This document shows positions 1 through 7,900 of a stretch of 13,837 nt of DNA, piece by piece. The notes under the pieces are model-generated. The model ran no database searches and was not told where the DNA came from. It saw nothing but the letters and a program-made list of their open reading frames with translations. The stretch covers positions 1 to 13,837 of the forward strand of contig CAVIBB010000048.1 in the NCBI GenBank assembly GCA_963640745.1. Reading direction: 5' to 3'. Made by a program: the position numbers and the translations under genes. Origin of the DNA: Paratractidigestivibacter sp963640745 (GTDB lineage Bacteria; Actinomycetota; Coriobacteriia; Coriobacteriales; Atopobiaceae). The first letter of the stretch is position 1. Every line of letters begins with the position of its first letter.

Positions 1-253
1 GCTTCAGGCCGTGCATGAACGTGGAGTAGCTCATGTCGTTGAGGCGGGCGGCAGCGTTGATGCGCTGGATCCAGAGACGACGGACGTCGCGCTTCTTGTT
101 GCGGCGATCGCGGTACTGGTACTGCAGGGAGTGCTGGACCTGCTCCTTCATGCCGCGGAAGGTGCGGGAGGAAGTGCCGTAGTAGCCCTTGGAGAGCTCC
201 TTCAGGGTATTGCGCTTCTTACGACCGGCGACGGCGCGCTTGACTCGTGCCAT
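1..253 (-). CDS. rplT: 50S ribosomal protein L20 (N-terminal part, cut by window edge)
   Basis: This is an assembly protein of the large ribosomal subunit that binds 23S rRNA early. The protein begins MARVKRAVAGRKKRNTLK and continues with KGYYGTSSRTFRGMKEQVQ and RDRRNKKRDVRRLW, the typical very basic L20 N-terminal half. About 84 residues are visible before the window ends; the family is usually about 117–120 aa, so roughly one third is missing. The ATG at 253 is preceded by AGGAG about 10 nt upstream. It is the third gene of infC–rpmI–rplT, 47 bp after rpmI. In other bacteria L20 represses this operon through its leader RNA; whether that holds here cannot be seen. Confidence 0.97.
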   Translation of the reverse strand, partial: MARVKRAVAGRKKRNTLKELSKGYYGTSSRTFRGMKEQVQHSLQYQYRDRRNKKRDVRRLWIQRINAAARLNDMSYSTFMHGLK

Positions 254-300
254 GTGTGATCAACTCCTAGTAAAGAAAAGACAGGACAGGCGCGAGTGCG

Positions 301-495
301 CTACTTGCCCATGCGGGACGAAACGACCTTGACGTCGGCCGGAGCAAGCTCGGTCTCCTGGCGGAAGCCACGGATGCGCTTGGGCGACTTCTTGGTGAGG
401 ATGTGGCTCTTGAAAGCCTTGGCGCGCATGATCTTGCCGGTGCCGGTCTTGCGGAAGCGCTTGGCGGTACCCTTGTGCGTCTTCATCTTGGGCAT
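301..495 (-). CDS. rpmI: 50S ribosomal protein L35
   Basis: Small basic protein of the large ribosomal subunit, 64 aa, the usual family length. It starts MPKMKTHKGTAKRF and contains KTGTGKIMRAKAFKSHIL and the KSPKRIR segment typical of L35. The ATG at 495 lies one nucleotide after the infC stop (TAG, C, ATG). Its ribosome binding site AAGGAG therefore lies inside the last codons of infC, which points to translational coupling. The same frame stays open further upstream inside infC, but that part is an out-of-frame shadow. The C-terminus reads DVKVVSSRMGK. Confidence 0.97.
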   Translation of the reverse strand: MPKMKTHKGTAKRFRKTGTGKIMRAKAFKSHILTKKSPKRIRGFRQETELAPADVKVVSSRMGK

Positions 496-496
496 G

Positions 497-1063
497 CTAG
501 TTCTCCTTCTCGTTCTGGTCATCGTCAGAGGGCTTCTCGTCGAAAGCGCCCTTGATGGGGACGATGAGCATGTGCATGTTGCGGCCTTCCATCTGAGGCT
601 TCGACTCGACCGTCGCGACGTCCTTGAGGTCCTCTGCGAGGCGGTCGAGCACAATCCGACCCTGCTCCGGGTGGGCCATCTCGCGCCCGCGGAACATGAT
701 GGTGATCTTGACACGGGCGCCCTTCTTGAGGAAGCGCACCACGTGGGCCTTCTTGGTCTCGTAATCGCCGACGTCGATCTTGGGACGGAACTTCATCTCC
801 TTGATCTCGACCTTGGCCTGGTTCTTACGGGCCGCCTTGGCCTTACGGTCCTGCTCGTACTTGTACTTCTTGTAGTCGAGCACCTTGCAGACCGGGGGCT
901 CGGCGTTGGGAGCGATCTCCACCAGGTCGAGACCCTGGTCGTTGGCGATGCGCAGGGCGTCGCGAACGCCAAAAAGGCCGAGCTGGGAACCGTCGACGCC
1001 GATGAGGCGACACGTACGCGAAGTGATCTCCCCGTTAATGCGAGGACCGTCGTTTCTGGCTAT
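497..1063 (-). CDS. infC: Translation initiation factor IF-3, starting at AUA
   Basis: IF-3 binds the 30S subunit, prevents premature joining of 50S and rejects incorrect start codons. The product is 188 aa with the N-domain (NDGPRINGEIT, residues about 4–14, then VEIAPNAEPPVCKVLDYKK), a basic linker (KAKAARKNQAKVEIKEMKF) and the C-domain (VRFLKKGARVKITIMFRGRE, KPQMEGRNMHML). It ends in an acidic tail (SDDDQNEKEN). The start chosen is ATA at 1063–1061, because AAGGGAAGG lies 8 nt before it and the known N-terminus begins right there. An ATG 84 nt further upstream (1147) would add 28 residues foreign to the family and would run through the leader hairpins. Rare AUU/AUC/AUA starts are a hallmark of infC in many bacteria, where IF-3 lowers its own translation by discriminating against them. 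It is the first gene of the operon with rpmI and rplT. Confidence 0.93.
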   Translation of the reverse strand: MARNDGPRINGEITSRTCRLIGVDGSQLGLFGVRDALRIANDQGLDLVEIAPNAEPPVCKVLDYKKYKYEQDRKAKAARKNQAKVEIKEMKFRPKIDVGDYETKKAHVVRFLKKGARVKITIMFRGREMAHPEQGRIVLDRLAEDLKDVATVESKPQMEGRNMHMLIVPIKGAFDEKPSDDDQNEKEN

Positions 1064-1235
1064 CGTACACACCTTCCCTTCGTGGAGGCCCTCAAGGTCT
1101 CCATAGCAAATCTCCCGGAGCCATAACAGCACCCGGGAGACATACATCCGCCATATGCGGAATCAATTCTTAGTCTGACCAGACAGCTGCTCGCGGCGCC
1201 GTGTAGGTGGGGCCTTTTGCGGCCCGCTTTTCCAA
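1064..1235 (-). promoter_or_regulatory. Structured 5' leader of the infC operon
   Basis: About 170 nt separate the predicted transcription start (near 1235) from the infC start. Read on the minus strand, the RNA can form several hairpins. One near 1221 pairs GGGCC with GGCCC. A small one pairs CCGC with GCGG (about 1149–1161). A strong one pairs TCTCCCGG with CCGGGAGA (8 bp, 1111–1140). A fourth pairs TGGAG with CTCCA (about 1082–1102) just before the Shine-Dalgarno. No U-run follows any of them, so a transcription attenuator is not evident. Leaders of infC–rpmI–rplT operons are known sites of autoregulation by L20 in other bacteria; I infer, but cannot show, a similar role. Confidence 0.55.
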
Positions 1236-1241
1236 ACGAGA

Positions 1242-1270
1242 ATACTAAGGCAAGAAACCCGCGTCGGCAA
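1242..1270 (-). promoter_or_regulatory. Sigma-70-type promoter of infC–rpmI–rplT
   Basis: On the minus strand a -35 box TTGCCG (1270–1265) is followed after exactly 17 nt by a -10 box TAGTAT (1247–1242). Transcription would start near 1235. A weaker alternative lies further upstream: TTGGAG, 18 nt, CAGTAT. Confidence 0.65.
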
Positions 1271-1383
1271 GGAGAAATTGCGCGATACTGCCCGGAGTTC
1301 CACAATTGCTCCAAGAACAGCGGAAAAGAAGGGCTCCGCAGCGCAACGCGGCGACCTCAGCATCCCGCGTCGCGTTTCTTATC

Positions 1384-1392
1384 TGCTACACT
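1384..1392 (+). promoter_or_regulatory. Extended -10 promoter of tRNA-Leu
   Basis: TGCTACACT fits an extended -10 element (TG, one base, TACACT). It would start transcription near 1399, about 11 nt before the tRNA. No good -35 box is seen 17 nt upstream. The bases between this element and the infC -35 box (1271–1383) hold nothing I can identify. Confidence 0.5.
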
Positions 1393-1409
1393 GTACCAGC
1401 GCAACAAGC

Positions 1410-1491
1410 GCCCGAGTGGCGGAATGGCAGACGCGGCGGTCTCAAAAACCGCTGGGAGACCGTGTGGGTTCGAGTCCCACCTCGGGCACCA
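1410..1491 (+). tRNA. tRNA-Leu, anticodon CAA (reads UUG)
   Basis: A class II tRNA with the 3' CCA encoded. The acceptor stem pairs GCCCGAG (1410–1416) with CTCGGGC (1481–1487), followed by discriminator A and CCA (1489–1491). The anticodon stem pairs GCGGT with ACCGC around the 7-nt loop CTCAAAA (1441–1447), so the anticodon CAA is at 1443–1445. A long variable arm (1453–1463) and the T arm GTGGG–TTCGAGT–CCCAC follow. Discriminator A and the long variable arm both fit leucine. Confidence 0.97.
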
Positions 1492-1500
1492 GAATTAGAC

Positions 1501-1526
1501 AAGGCCCCTTAACGGGGCCTTTTTTG
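1501..1526 (+). terminator. Rho-independent terminator of tRNA-Leu
   Basis: AAGGCCCC pairs with GGGGCCTT around a short loop (TTAAC), directly followed by a T run. It lies 10 nt after the tRNA and ends plus-strand transcription before the repeat array. Confidence 0.92.
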
Positions 1527-1603
1527 TGCCGAGACTCGGGGGGGGGGTCGAACCACGGGGCCGGAAAACGCATACGGGCCGTGCTGGCCCTCGGACGGCG
1601 CAA

Positions 1604-1963
1604 GCCCCAAAACCTCGTCGCGCAGCAACGGGGGCCTGCGTCGAGCCCCAGAATCGCGCCGCACAGCAACCGCCCGGCGCGATCCGCCCTAAAACGTCGC
1701 CGCGCAGTAACCGTCAAGCGCCATCCGCCCTGAAAGAACGCCGCGCAGTAATGGCTTATTACTGCGCGGCGATGTTATAGGGCAAGAAGCGGCCGACGAT
1801 TACTGCGCGGCGCGATTCCGGGGCTAAATGGGCCCCACGATTACTGGGTGGCGACGTTTTAGGGCGAGGTGGGGCGTGAAGTTACTACGCGACGCGATTA
1901 CGGGGCGAGAAGCGGCCGACGTTTACTGCGCGGCGCGATTACGGGGCGCGCGACGGGCGTTGC
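1604..1963. repeat. Array 1 of 41-bp repeats in mirror-image halves (4 left + 5 right units)
   Basis: Nine units recur at an exact 41-bp period. Left units begin at 1604, 1645, 1686 and 1727, start with GCCC and carry CGCCGCGCAGTAA or a variant. Right units begin at 1759, 1800, 1841, 1882 and 1923, start TTACTGCGCGGCG or a variant and end their conserved part in GGGC. The right unit is the reverse complement of the left unit. Each has about 25 conserved and 16 more variable bases. The halves meet at a perfect hairpin (1739–1771). The outer left units have CAGCAA instead of CAGTAA. Two right units (first and fourth) share the spacer GAAGCGGCCGACG, so units have been duplicated. The array stops 2 bp from the stop codon of the hydrolase gene. 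The bases 1527–1603 show only a run of ten G (1538–1547) and perhaps a decayed unit. A period of 41 is not a multiple of 3, so it is not coding. I do not recognise the family. Confidence 0.92.
1739..1771. repeat. Hub hairpin of array 1
   Basis: CGCCGCGCAGTAAT (1739–1752) and its exact reverse complement (1758–1771) flank the 5-nt loop GGCTT. This 14-bp perfect stem is where the left and right halves of the array meet. No T run follows on either strand, so it is not a classical terminator. Confidence 0.9.
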
Positions 1964-1965
1964 GC

Positions 1966-2604
1966 CTAGGCGCGAATGAACGGGTTGTGGGCGAGCTCGG
2001 CGGCCATGGTGGTCGACGCGCCGTGGCCGCAGAAAAGCTGCGTCGAGGGCGGGATACGTCCCGCGAGCCTGCTCAAGGTCGCCATGATGGTCGCCTCGTC
2101 GCCGCCGTCCAGGTCGGTGCGCCCGTGGCTTCCGGGAAAGATCGTGTCCCCCACGAAGGCGACGCCCTCCGCGCTGCCGCCGCCGAGAAGCACGACGCCG
2201 CCCGGCGTGTGCCCGGGGGCGCCCAGGACCTCGAAGGTCGCCGACCCGATGCGGAGCACGTCTCCCTCGGCGAGCTCACGGTCGGGCATCGGCGCGTCGT
2301 CGTCATAGGCTATCCCGATCTCGGAGACCTCGCCCGCGCGCGTCGCGCGCTCGGCGTCGGCGGCATGGATGGCATAGGGGGCGCCGGTCGCCTCCTTGAG
2401 CTTGGCGACGCCGCCGACGTGGTCGCCGTGGCCGTGGGTCGCCGCGATGAGCTCCACCCGGACATCGGCGAGCGCGCCCGCGACCTCGACGCCGTTGCCG
2501 CCGGGGTCGACGACCATGCAGGCGCCGTCGCTCACATAGGCATAGCAATTGGTCTGGATCGGCCCCACCACGAAACAGCGGAGCTCGTCTTTATTGGTCG
2601 GCAT
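1966..2604 (-). CDS. Metallo-beta-lactamase-fold hydrolase (glyoxalase II-like)
   Basis: A 212-aa cytoplasmic protein of the small MBL-fold hydrolase group. It has the metal-binding signature THGHGDH (His57, His59, Asp61, His62), then GHTPGG (His132), GDTIF (Asp153) and CGHG (His194). This full set of ligands supports two metal ions and an active enzyme. Close families hydrolyse thioesters such as S-lactoyl-glutathione, but the substrate cannot be read from sequence. It is the last gene of the secD–recJ–relA operon, starting 9 bp after the relA stop with a G-rich ribosome binding site (AGGGGG). An MBL-fold gene next to relA is common in Gram-positive bacteria. Its stop codon lies 2 bp from the repeat array, and I see no ordinary terminator behind it. 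Confidence 0.9.
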   Translation of the reverse strand: MPTNKDELRCFVVGPIQTNCYAYVSDGACMVVDPGGNGVEVAGALADVRVELIAATHGHGDHVGGVAKLKEATGAPYAIHAADAERATRAGEVSEIGIAYDDDAPMPDRELAEGDVLRIGSATFEVLGAPGHTPGGVVLLGGGSAEGVAFVGDTIFPGSHGRTDLDGGDEATIMATLSRLAGRIPPSTQLFCGHGASTTMAAELAHNPFIRA

Positions 2605-2613
2605 GCCGGCCCC

Positions 2614-4965
2614 CTATCGTTTCTTGCCGGGTTGTTGGGCGCCCTCGCCGGGCATGAGGCGGCGCGCGTCGTAGACGGACGGCACACGGCTCACGATGGC
2701 AAGGAGCGAATCGAGCAGGCTCGCGTCGGAGATGGAGACGAGGAAGCGCAGGCGCGCGATGCCCTGCGAGGAGGTCGAGGTCGCGGCGGACATGATGTTT
2801 CCGCCGGCGTCGCCGATGGCGATGGTGATGTCCTTAAGAAGCCCCATGCGGTCGGTGGCCTCGACCACGATCTCCACGCGGAACTCGGTCGCGCCGGAGG
2901 TGTCCCAGGCGACGTCGATCATGCGCTCGGGGTTGTTCATGAGGTCCGAGACGTTCGGGCAGTTGGCCCGGTGGACGGAGACGCCGCGCCCGCGGGTGAT
3001 GAAGCCCACGATCTCGTCGCCGGCGACCGGGTTGCAGCAGTGCGCGAGGTGGACGAGCAGGTCCGCGTCGCCCTTGACGACGACGCCGCAGTTGGAGCGC
3101 TTCTTCTTGCCCTTCGCGGTCTGGGTGATGGCGTAGGACTTCATGACCGGGGTGTCGCCGGCGAGCGCGCGGGCGCGGGCCGCCTTGGCCTCGGCCTCCT
3201 TGGCCGCCGCGGCGAGCTGCTCGGGCGAGCCCTCGTTCAGGATCTCCTCGATGCGGTTCGCCGCGAGGTTCGCCGTGACCTTGCCCGTGTGGACGGCGGC
3301 AAAGAGGTCGTCGGCGTCCTTGACGTTGAGCCCCGCGCAGGCGCGGTCGATGGCCTTCATGGTGCGCTTGGCGCCGATGCCGTAGCCACGGCGGCGCAGC
3401 TCGCGGGCGAGCTCATTTCTTCCCTGCTCGGCGTCGTCGCTCTTGGACTCGACCGAGAAGTACTTGCGGATCTTTGCCCGGGCCGACGGGGTGACGACGA
3501 TGTTCATCCAGTCGTGGCTTGGGCGAGCGTTCTTGTTGGTGAGGATCTCGACGCGGTCGCCCATGTTGAGCTTATAGGTAAGAGGCACGACCGAGCCGTT
3601 GACCTTGGCGCCGACGCAGTGGTTGCCGACCTCGGTGTGGACGGCGTAGGCGAAGTCGAGCGGCGTCGAGTCGCGCCGCAGGCTCATGACCTCGCCCTTC
3701 GGCGTGAAGACGAAGATGTCGCGCTCGAAGAAGTCGACGCGGAGGTTGTCGAGGAACTCGTGGGCGTCCTCGACGTCGTCCTCGACGGCCCAGTCGAGGC
3801 TGCGGCGGATCCAATTGATGGTCGAGTCGATGGAGCGGTCCTCGGCGCTCATCTTGCCGCGGGAGTTGCCCGACTTCTTGTAGAGCCAGTGGGCGGCGAT
3901 GCCGTACTCGGAGGCCTCGTGCATCTCGACCGTGCGGATCTGGATCTCGATGGGGCGGCCGTCGGGCCCGACGACCGTGGTGTGGAGCGACTGGTAGAGG
4001 TTGGCCTTCGGGGTGGCGATGTAGTCCTTGAAGCGGCCCGGCAGCGGGTGCCAGAGCGTGTGGACGGCGCCGAGGGCCGAATAGCAGTCCCCCACCGTCT
4101 GCGTGATGACGCGCAGCGCGATAAGGTCGTAGATCTCGGAGAAGTCGCGCCCCTTGCGCGTCATCTTGAGGTAGATGGACCAGAGGTGCTTCGGGCGGCC
4201 CGTGATCTGGAAGTCCTTGAGACCGACGCGCTTGAGCTCGTCGGAGAGGGTCTTCATGGCCACCTCGGCGTCGTCCTCGCGCTGGGCGCGGGAATCCTGG
4301 ACCATGCGTGCGACGCGCTGGTACTCCTCGGGCTCGAGCCAGAAGAAGGCCAGGTCCTCGAGCTCCCACTTGACGGAGCTCATGCCCAGGCGGTCGGCGA
4401 GCGGCGCGTAGACGTCCATGGTCTCGCGCGCCTTGAAGATGCGGCGGTCGGGAGGCAGGGCCGCCAGGGTGCGCATGTTGTGCAGGCGGTCGGCGAGCTT
4501 GATGATGACGACGCGGATGTCGTGGCTCATGGCGAGGAACATCTTGCGCAGGTTCCAGGCCTGCTTCTCGTCCATGGAGGCGACCTTGACGCTCGTGAGC
4601 TTGGTCACGCCGTCGACGAGGTCGGCCACGGTCTCGCCGTAGAGGCCCTTGAGCTGGTCGAGGGTGGCCGAGGTGTCCTCCACGGTGTCGTGGAGAAGGG
4701 CGGCGCAGATGGTGTCCTCGTCCATGCGCAGGTCCTTGGCGAGGATGAGCGCGACCTCGACGGGGTGGTTGATGTAGGGCTCGCCGGAGCGCCTGCGCTG
4801 GTCGCGATGGTAGTCCGCGGCGAAGCGATAGGCGCTCTCGATCTTCTGGAGCCCCTCGTCGTCCATATACGTCTTGCACGCCTGCTCGAGCAGGCGGAAA
4901 TTCGCGGCCCCGGGGGCCTGCTTGATAGTCGGCTTGTGCGCCGCGCTCTTCTCGGCGTCGTCCAT
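2614..4965 (-). CDS. relA: Bifunctional (p)ppGpp synthetase/hydrolase (Rel/RSH)
   Basis: Makes and degrades the alarmone (p)ppGpp in the stringent response. It is 783 aa, near the usual length for long RSH proteins. Domains in order: HD hydrolase (about 40–200; His67 in NHPVE, His92-Asp93 in LLHDTVEDT, and KLADRLHNMRTL at 156–167); synthetase (about 245–360; RGRDF near 273 [KGRDF here], GRFKDYIATPKANLYQSLH at 310–328, EIQIRT at 340–345); TGS (about 415–480, DIFVFTPKGE); helical and Cys-rich part (HCCNP with Cys643-Cys644, HRANCP); ACT (about 693–770, VVEATDRMGLLKDI). The RFKD motif (311–314) is the form found in bifunctional enzymes, and the HD residues are intact, so both activities are expected. 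The ATG at 4965 has AAAGGA 8 nt upstream and lies 13 bp after the recJ stop. Alternative names are rel or rsh. Confidence 0.96.
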   Translation of the reverse strand: MDDAEKSAAHKPTIKQAPGAANFRLLEQACKTYMDDEGLQKIESAYRFAADYHRDQRRRSGEPYINHPVEVALILAKDLRMDEDTICAALLHDTVEDTSATLDQLKGLYGETVADLVDGVTKLTSVKVASMDEKQAWNLRKMFLAMSHDIRVVIIKLADRLHNMRTLAALPPDRRIFKARETMDVYAPLADRLGMSSVKWELEDLAFFWLEPEEYQRVARMVQDSRAQREDDAEVAMKTLSDELKRVGLKDFQITGRPKHLWSIYLKMTRKGRDFSEIYDLIALRVITQTVGDCYSALGAVHTLWHPLPGRFKDYIATPKANLYQSLHTTVVGPDGRPIEIQIRTVEMHEASEYGIAAHWLYKKSGNSRGKMSAEDRSIDSTINWIRRSLDWAVEDDVEDAHEFLDNLRVDFFERDIFVFTPKGEVMSLRRDSTPLDFAYAVHTEVGNHCVGAKVNGSVVPLTYKLNMGDRVEILTNKNARPSHDWMNIVVTPSARAKIRKYFSVESKSDDAEQGRNELARELRRRGYGIGAKRTMKAIDRACAGLNVKDADDLFAAVHTGKVTANLAANRIEEILNEGSPEQLAAAAKEAEAKAARARALAGDTPVMKSYAITQTAKGKKKRSNCGVVVKGDADLLVHLAHCCNPVAGDEIVGFITRGRGVSVHRANCPNVSDLMNNPERMIDVAWDTSGATEFRVEIVVEATDRMGLLKDITIAIGDAGGNIMSAATSTSSQGIARLRFLVSISDASLLDSLLAIVSRVPSVYDARRLMPGEGAQQPGKKR

Positions 4966-4978
4966 GGCTCGTCCTTTG

Positions 4979-7900
4979 CTACACGACCGTTCCGAAGCTG
5001 GGTGAGATGGGGCGGGCGATGGTACTAGCCAGCTCCTCTTCAGAACAATGTAGCACCCAATCGTAGAACTGGCCGAAGTCTTCCCTGCACTGTAACCCTT
5101 CGAGGTAGCGGGCCGAGAGCTCGAGGTCCATGTGCTCGGGGCTGGGGGCCATGCGCACGCGGCGGGCCTCCCCGAAGCCCTCGACCGCGAGGAACCCGAG
5201 CTCCGAGAAGACGCCGAGGCCGCCCTCGACCTCGGATGCGCTCAAAGGCCGCGAGGGGTCGCAGCGCTCGGCCATGGCGACGACGCCGGCGACGTCGAGG
5301 TCGAAGGCCTCGCCCGCGGCCGCGCGCGACAGCGAGACGAGCGCCCGCCACAGCACGACGAGCTCAGGCCGGCCCGGGGCCGAGGCCGAGAGGATCTGCT
5401 CGTTAAGGCGCACGTCGCGGCCGCCGAAGAGCAGGTGGATATGGGCGGGCAGCCCGTCGCGGCCGGCGCGGCCGCTCATCTGGTTTAACTCGACGCGGCC
5501 GAAGGGCAGCGTGTAGAGCACCACGTCGCGCACGTCGGGGAGATTCACGCCCTCGCCGAACGCCGAGGTGGAGACGATGCAGGAAAGTGAGCCCGCGCGG
5601 AAGGCCTCCTCGACGCGGGAGCGCACGGGGCGCGGGAGCCCCGCGTTGTAGAAGGCGACCTTGCCGGCGAGGTCCGGAAGGCGATGGCGCAGCAGCCTCA
5701 CCACCTCGATGGACTGCTGGCGGCTCGTCACGTAGACGATGGTCTTCTCGCCGCCGGAGACGAGGCTCACGAGGGCGCTCTCGCGGTCATGGAGATTGCG
5801 GCGGTCGACGACGGCGAGGTTCTCGCGCAGGGCGTCGTCGACCACGACGTCGACGGCCTCGATGCCCAGAAGCGCGCACACCTCGCGCGCGGCGGCGTCG
5901 GAGGCCGTGGCGGTGACGGCGAGGCAGACGGGGTCGCCGAGCTGCTCGCGGATGCGGGGAAGCTCCTGGTAGGCGCTTCGGTGGCCCGACTTCGACGCGC
6001 CGGCGTGGTGGGCCTCGTCGACGACGAGGAAGCGCACGCGGCCGGACTCGGCGAAGCGCCCGGCGTGAATGGAGAGAAACTCCGGCGTGGTGAGGACGAT
6101 GTCGACGGAGCCGTCGCCGAGGCCGCGGAATGCCTCGGCGCGCTTGGGTTCGGGGGTCTCGCCGGTGAGGACGCGGGCACCGAGCCCGAGCTCGGCGAGG
6201 CCGCGGCGAAGATGGAACGCCTGGTCGGCGACGAGTGCCCGCAGCGGGTAGACGAAGACCGACGCATCGCCGGCAAGAAGGGCGCGCCGGGCGGCGTGGA
6301 CCTGGAAAATGAGCGACTTGCCGCGGCCCGTCGCCATGACGGCGAGGGCGGAGCGGCCGCGCGAGAGGCGGTCGAGCGCGGCGCCCTGCGCCTCGAGCAG
6401 CGGGGATTCGCCGATCATCCTGCGCACGAGCTCGCGCGTGAGCTCCGGCTCGGCGAGGCCCTCGAGAGCGGGCGCATCCGCGCGAGGACGGCCGGCGTCC
6501 GGGGCGGCGTCCCCGCACTCGCCCGCCCCGTCGCCCTTCTTGGCAAGAAGAGACTCCTCCGCGAGCCCCGCGACCTCGGACGCTATGCCGCCGTCGCCTT
6601 CGGACGCGTCGCCGGTGCGGACGATGACGTCCTTGACCATGAGCTTGGCCTTCGTGCGCCCCTGCCAGGTCTCGTTCACGGCCTCGAAGACGAGGTCGAC
6701 GGCGCCGTCGCACTCCACGAGCCGCTCCGGCTCGGGAGCCCGGAACATGATGGCGGGGACGGTCCCCACGCCGTCGGTCGCAAAGAAGCGCAGGTGGCTG
6801 CCCTCGGCGCCCACACGCGAGCGGTTGCGCATGCTCACGCCGCGGGCGGCGAAGAGGGGCTTCTTGTTGCCCTGGCCGAACGGCTGGAGCGCCTCGAGCG
6901 AGTCGATGGTCTCGACCGAGAGCTCGTCGAGACCGATGACGGCGGTGACCTCCTCGGTCGAGACGAACTGGTCGGCGGGAAGCTCCGCGAGCACCCCCTC
7001 GAGCCGGTCGCGGAACTCGTCCAGGCGCGAGGCCTCGCAGGTCACGCCGACGGCGCCCGCATGCCCGCCGAAACGGATGAGGCAATCCGAGCACTGCTCG
7101 ACGGCGTGGAAGAGGTCGACCGAGCCGACCGAGCGCCCGCTTCCGCGCGCGACGCCGTCGACGATGGAAAAGAGGATCGCGGGGACATGGAAACGGTTGA
7201 CGATCCGCGAGGCGACGATGCCCTTCACGCCCTCGTGCCAGCCCTCCCCGCCCACGACGATGGCGTGGGCGCCCTCGTGGGGCAGCTCCTCGATGGCGGC
7301 CATGGCGGAGTCGGTGAGCTGGGACTCGATGGCGCGTCGCTCGGTGTTGGTCTCCTCAAGCCTCGTGGCGAGGAGCTGGGCCTCATGCGCGTCCTCGACC
7401 ATGAGCAGGTCGAAGGCCACGTCGGTCGTGCCCATGCGCCCGGCGGCGTTGAGGCGCGGGATGATGGAGAACGGCAGCGAGTCGGCCGTGGCCTGGGAGA
7501 TCTCGATGTTCGCGGTGGCGGCGAGGGCGGCGATGCCCGGGCGCGGGCTCGCCTTCATGCGCGCGATGCCGTCGGCGACGAGGGCGCGGTTCTCGCCTTG
7601 CAGCAACATCATGTCCGAGAGCGTGCCGAGCATGGCCACGTCGGTGTACTCGCGCCACAGGTTCCCCTCGCCGCGCCGCCGGCCGAGCTCGTGGACGAGC
7701 TTGAGGGCGACGCCGGCGCCGGCAAGCTCGCGGCTGGGGCAGTCGGACGAGAGCTTGGGGTCGGTCACCGGCACGCCGCGCGGAACGAGGTCCGCCGGCT
7801 CGTGGTGGTCGGTCACGACGGCGTCGATGCCGCGGGCGAGGATCCCCTCGACCTCGGCGGCGGCGGCGATGCCGTTGTCGACCGTGACGATGAGCGAAGG

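Noticed and set aside
1064..1147. Upstream ATG start for infC at 1147
   Set aside because: It adds 28 residues without family similarity through the leader hairpins, whereas ATA at 1063 has a well-placed Shine-Dalgarno.
1545..1560. Possible tRNA remnant on the minus strand (GGTTCGACC resembles a T arm)
   Set aside because: No acceptor, anticodon or D arm can be found around it; likely chance next to the G run.
1526..1780. Short open frames across array 1
   Set aside because: A 41-bp period shifts frame in each unit, so the peptide is not repeated; no ribosome binding site; open only because of high GC.
1604..1963. CRISPR array
   Set aside because: The period is regular, but the units invert at the middle, the core is degenerate, spacers are only about 16 bp and partly shared, and no cas gene is near. 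The same applies to 13371–13591.
1828..5028. Plus-strand open frame of over 1000 codons antisense to the hydrolase and relA
   Set aside because: Its composition is that of an antisense shadow in GC-rich DNA, with no family signature, while the minus strand carries complete conserved enzymes.
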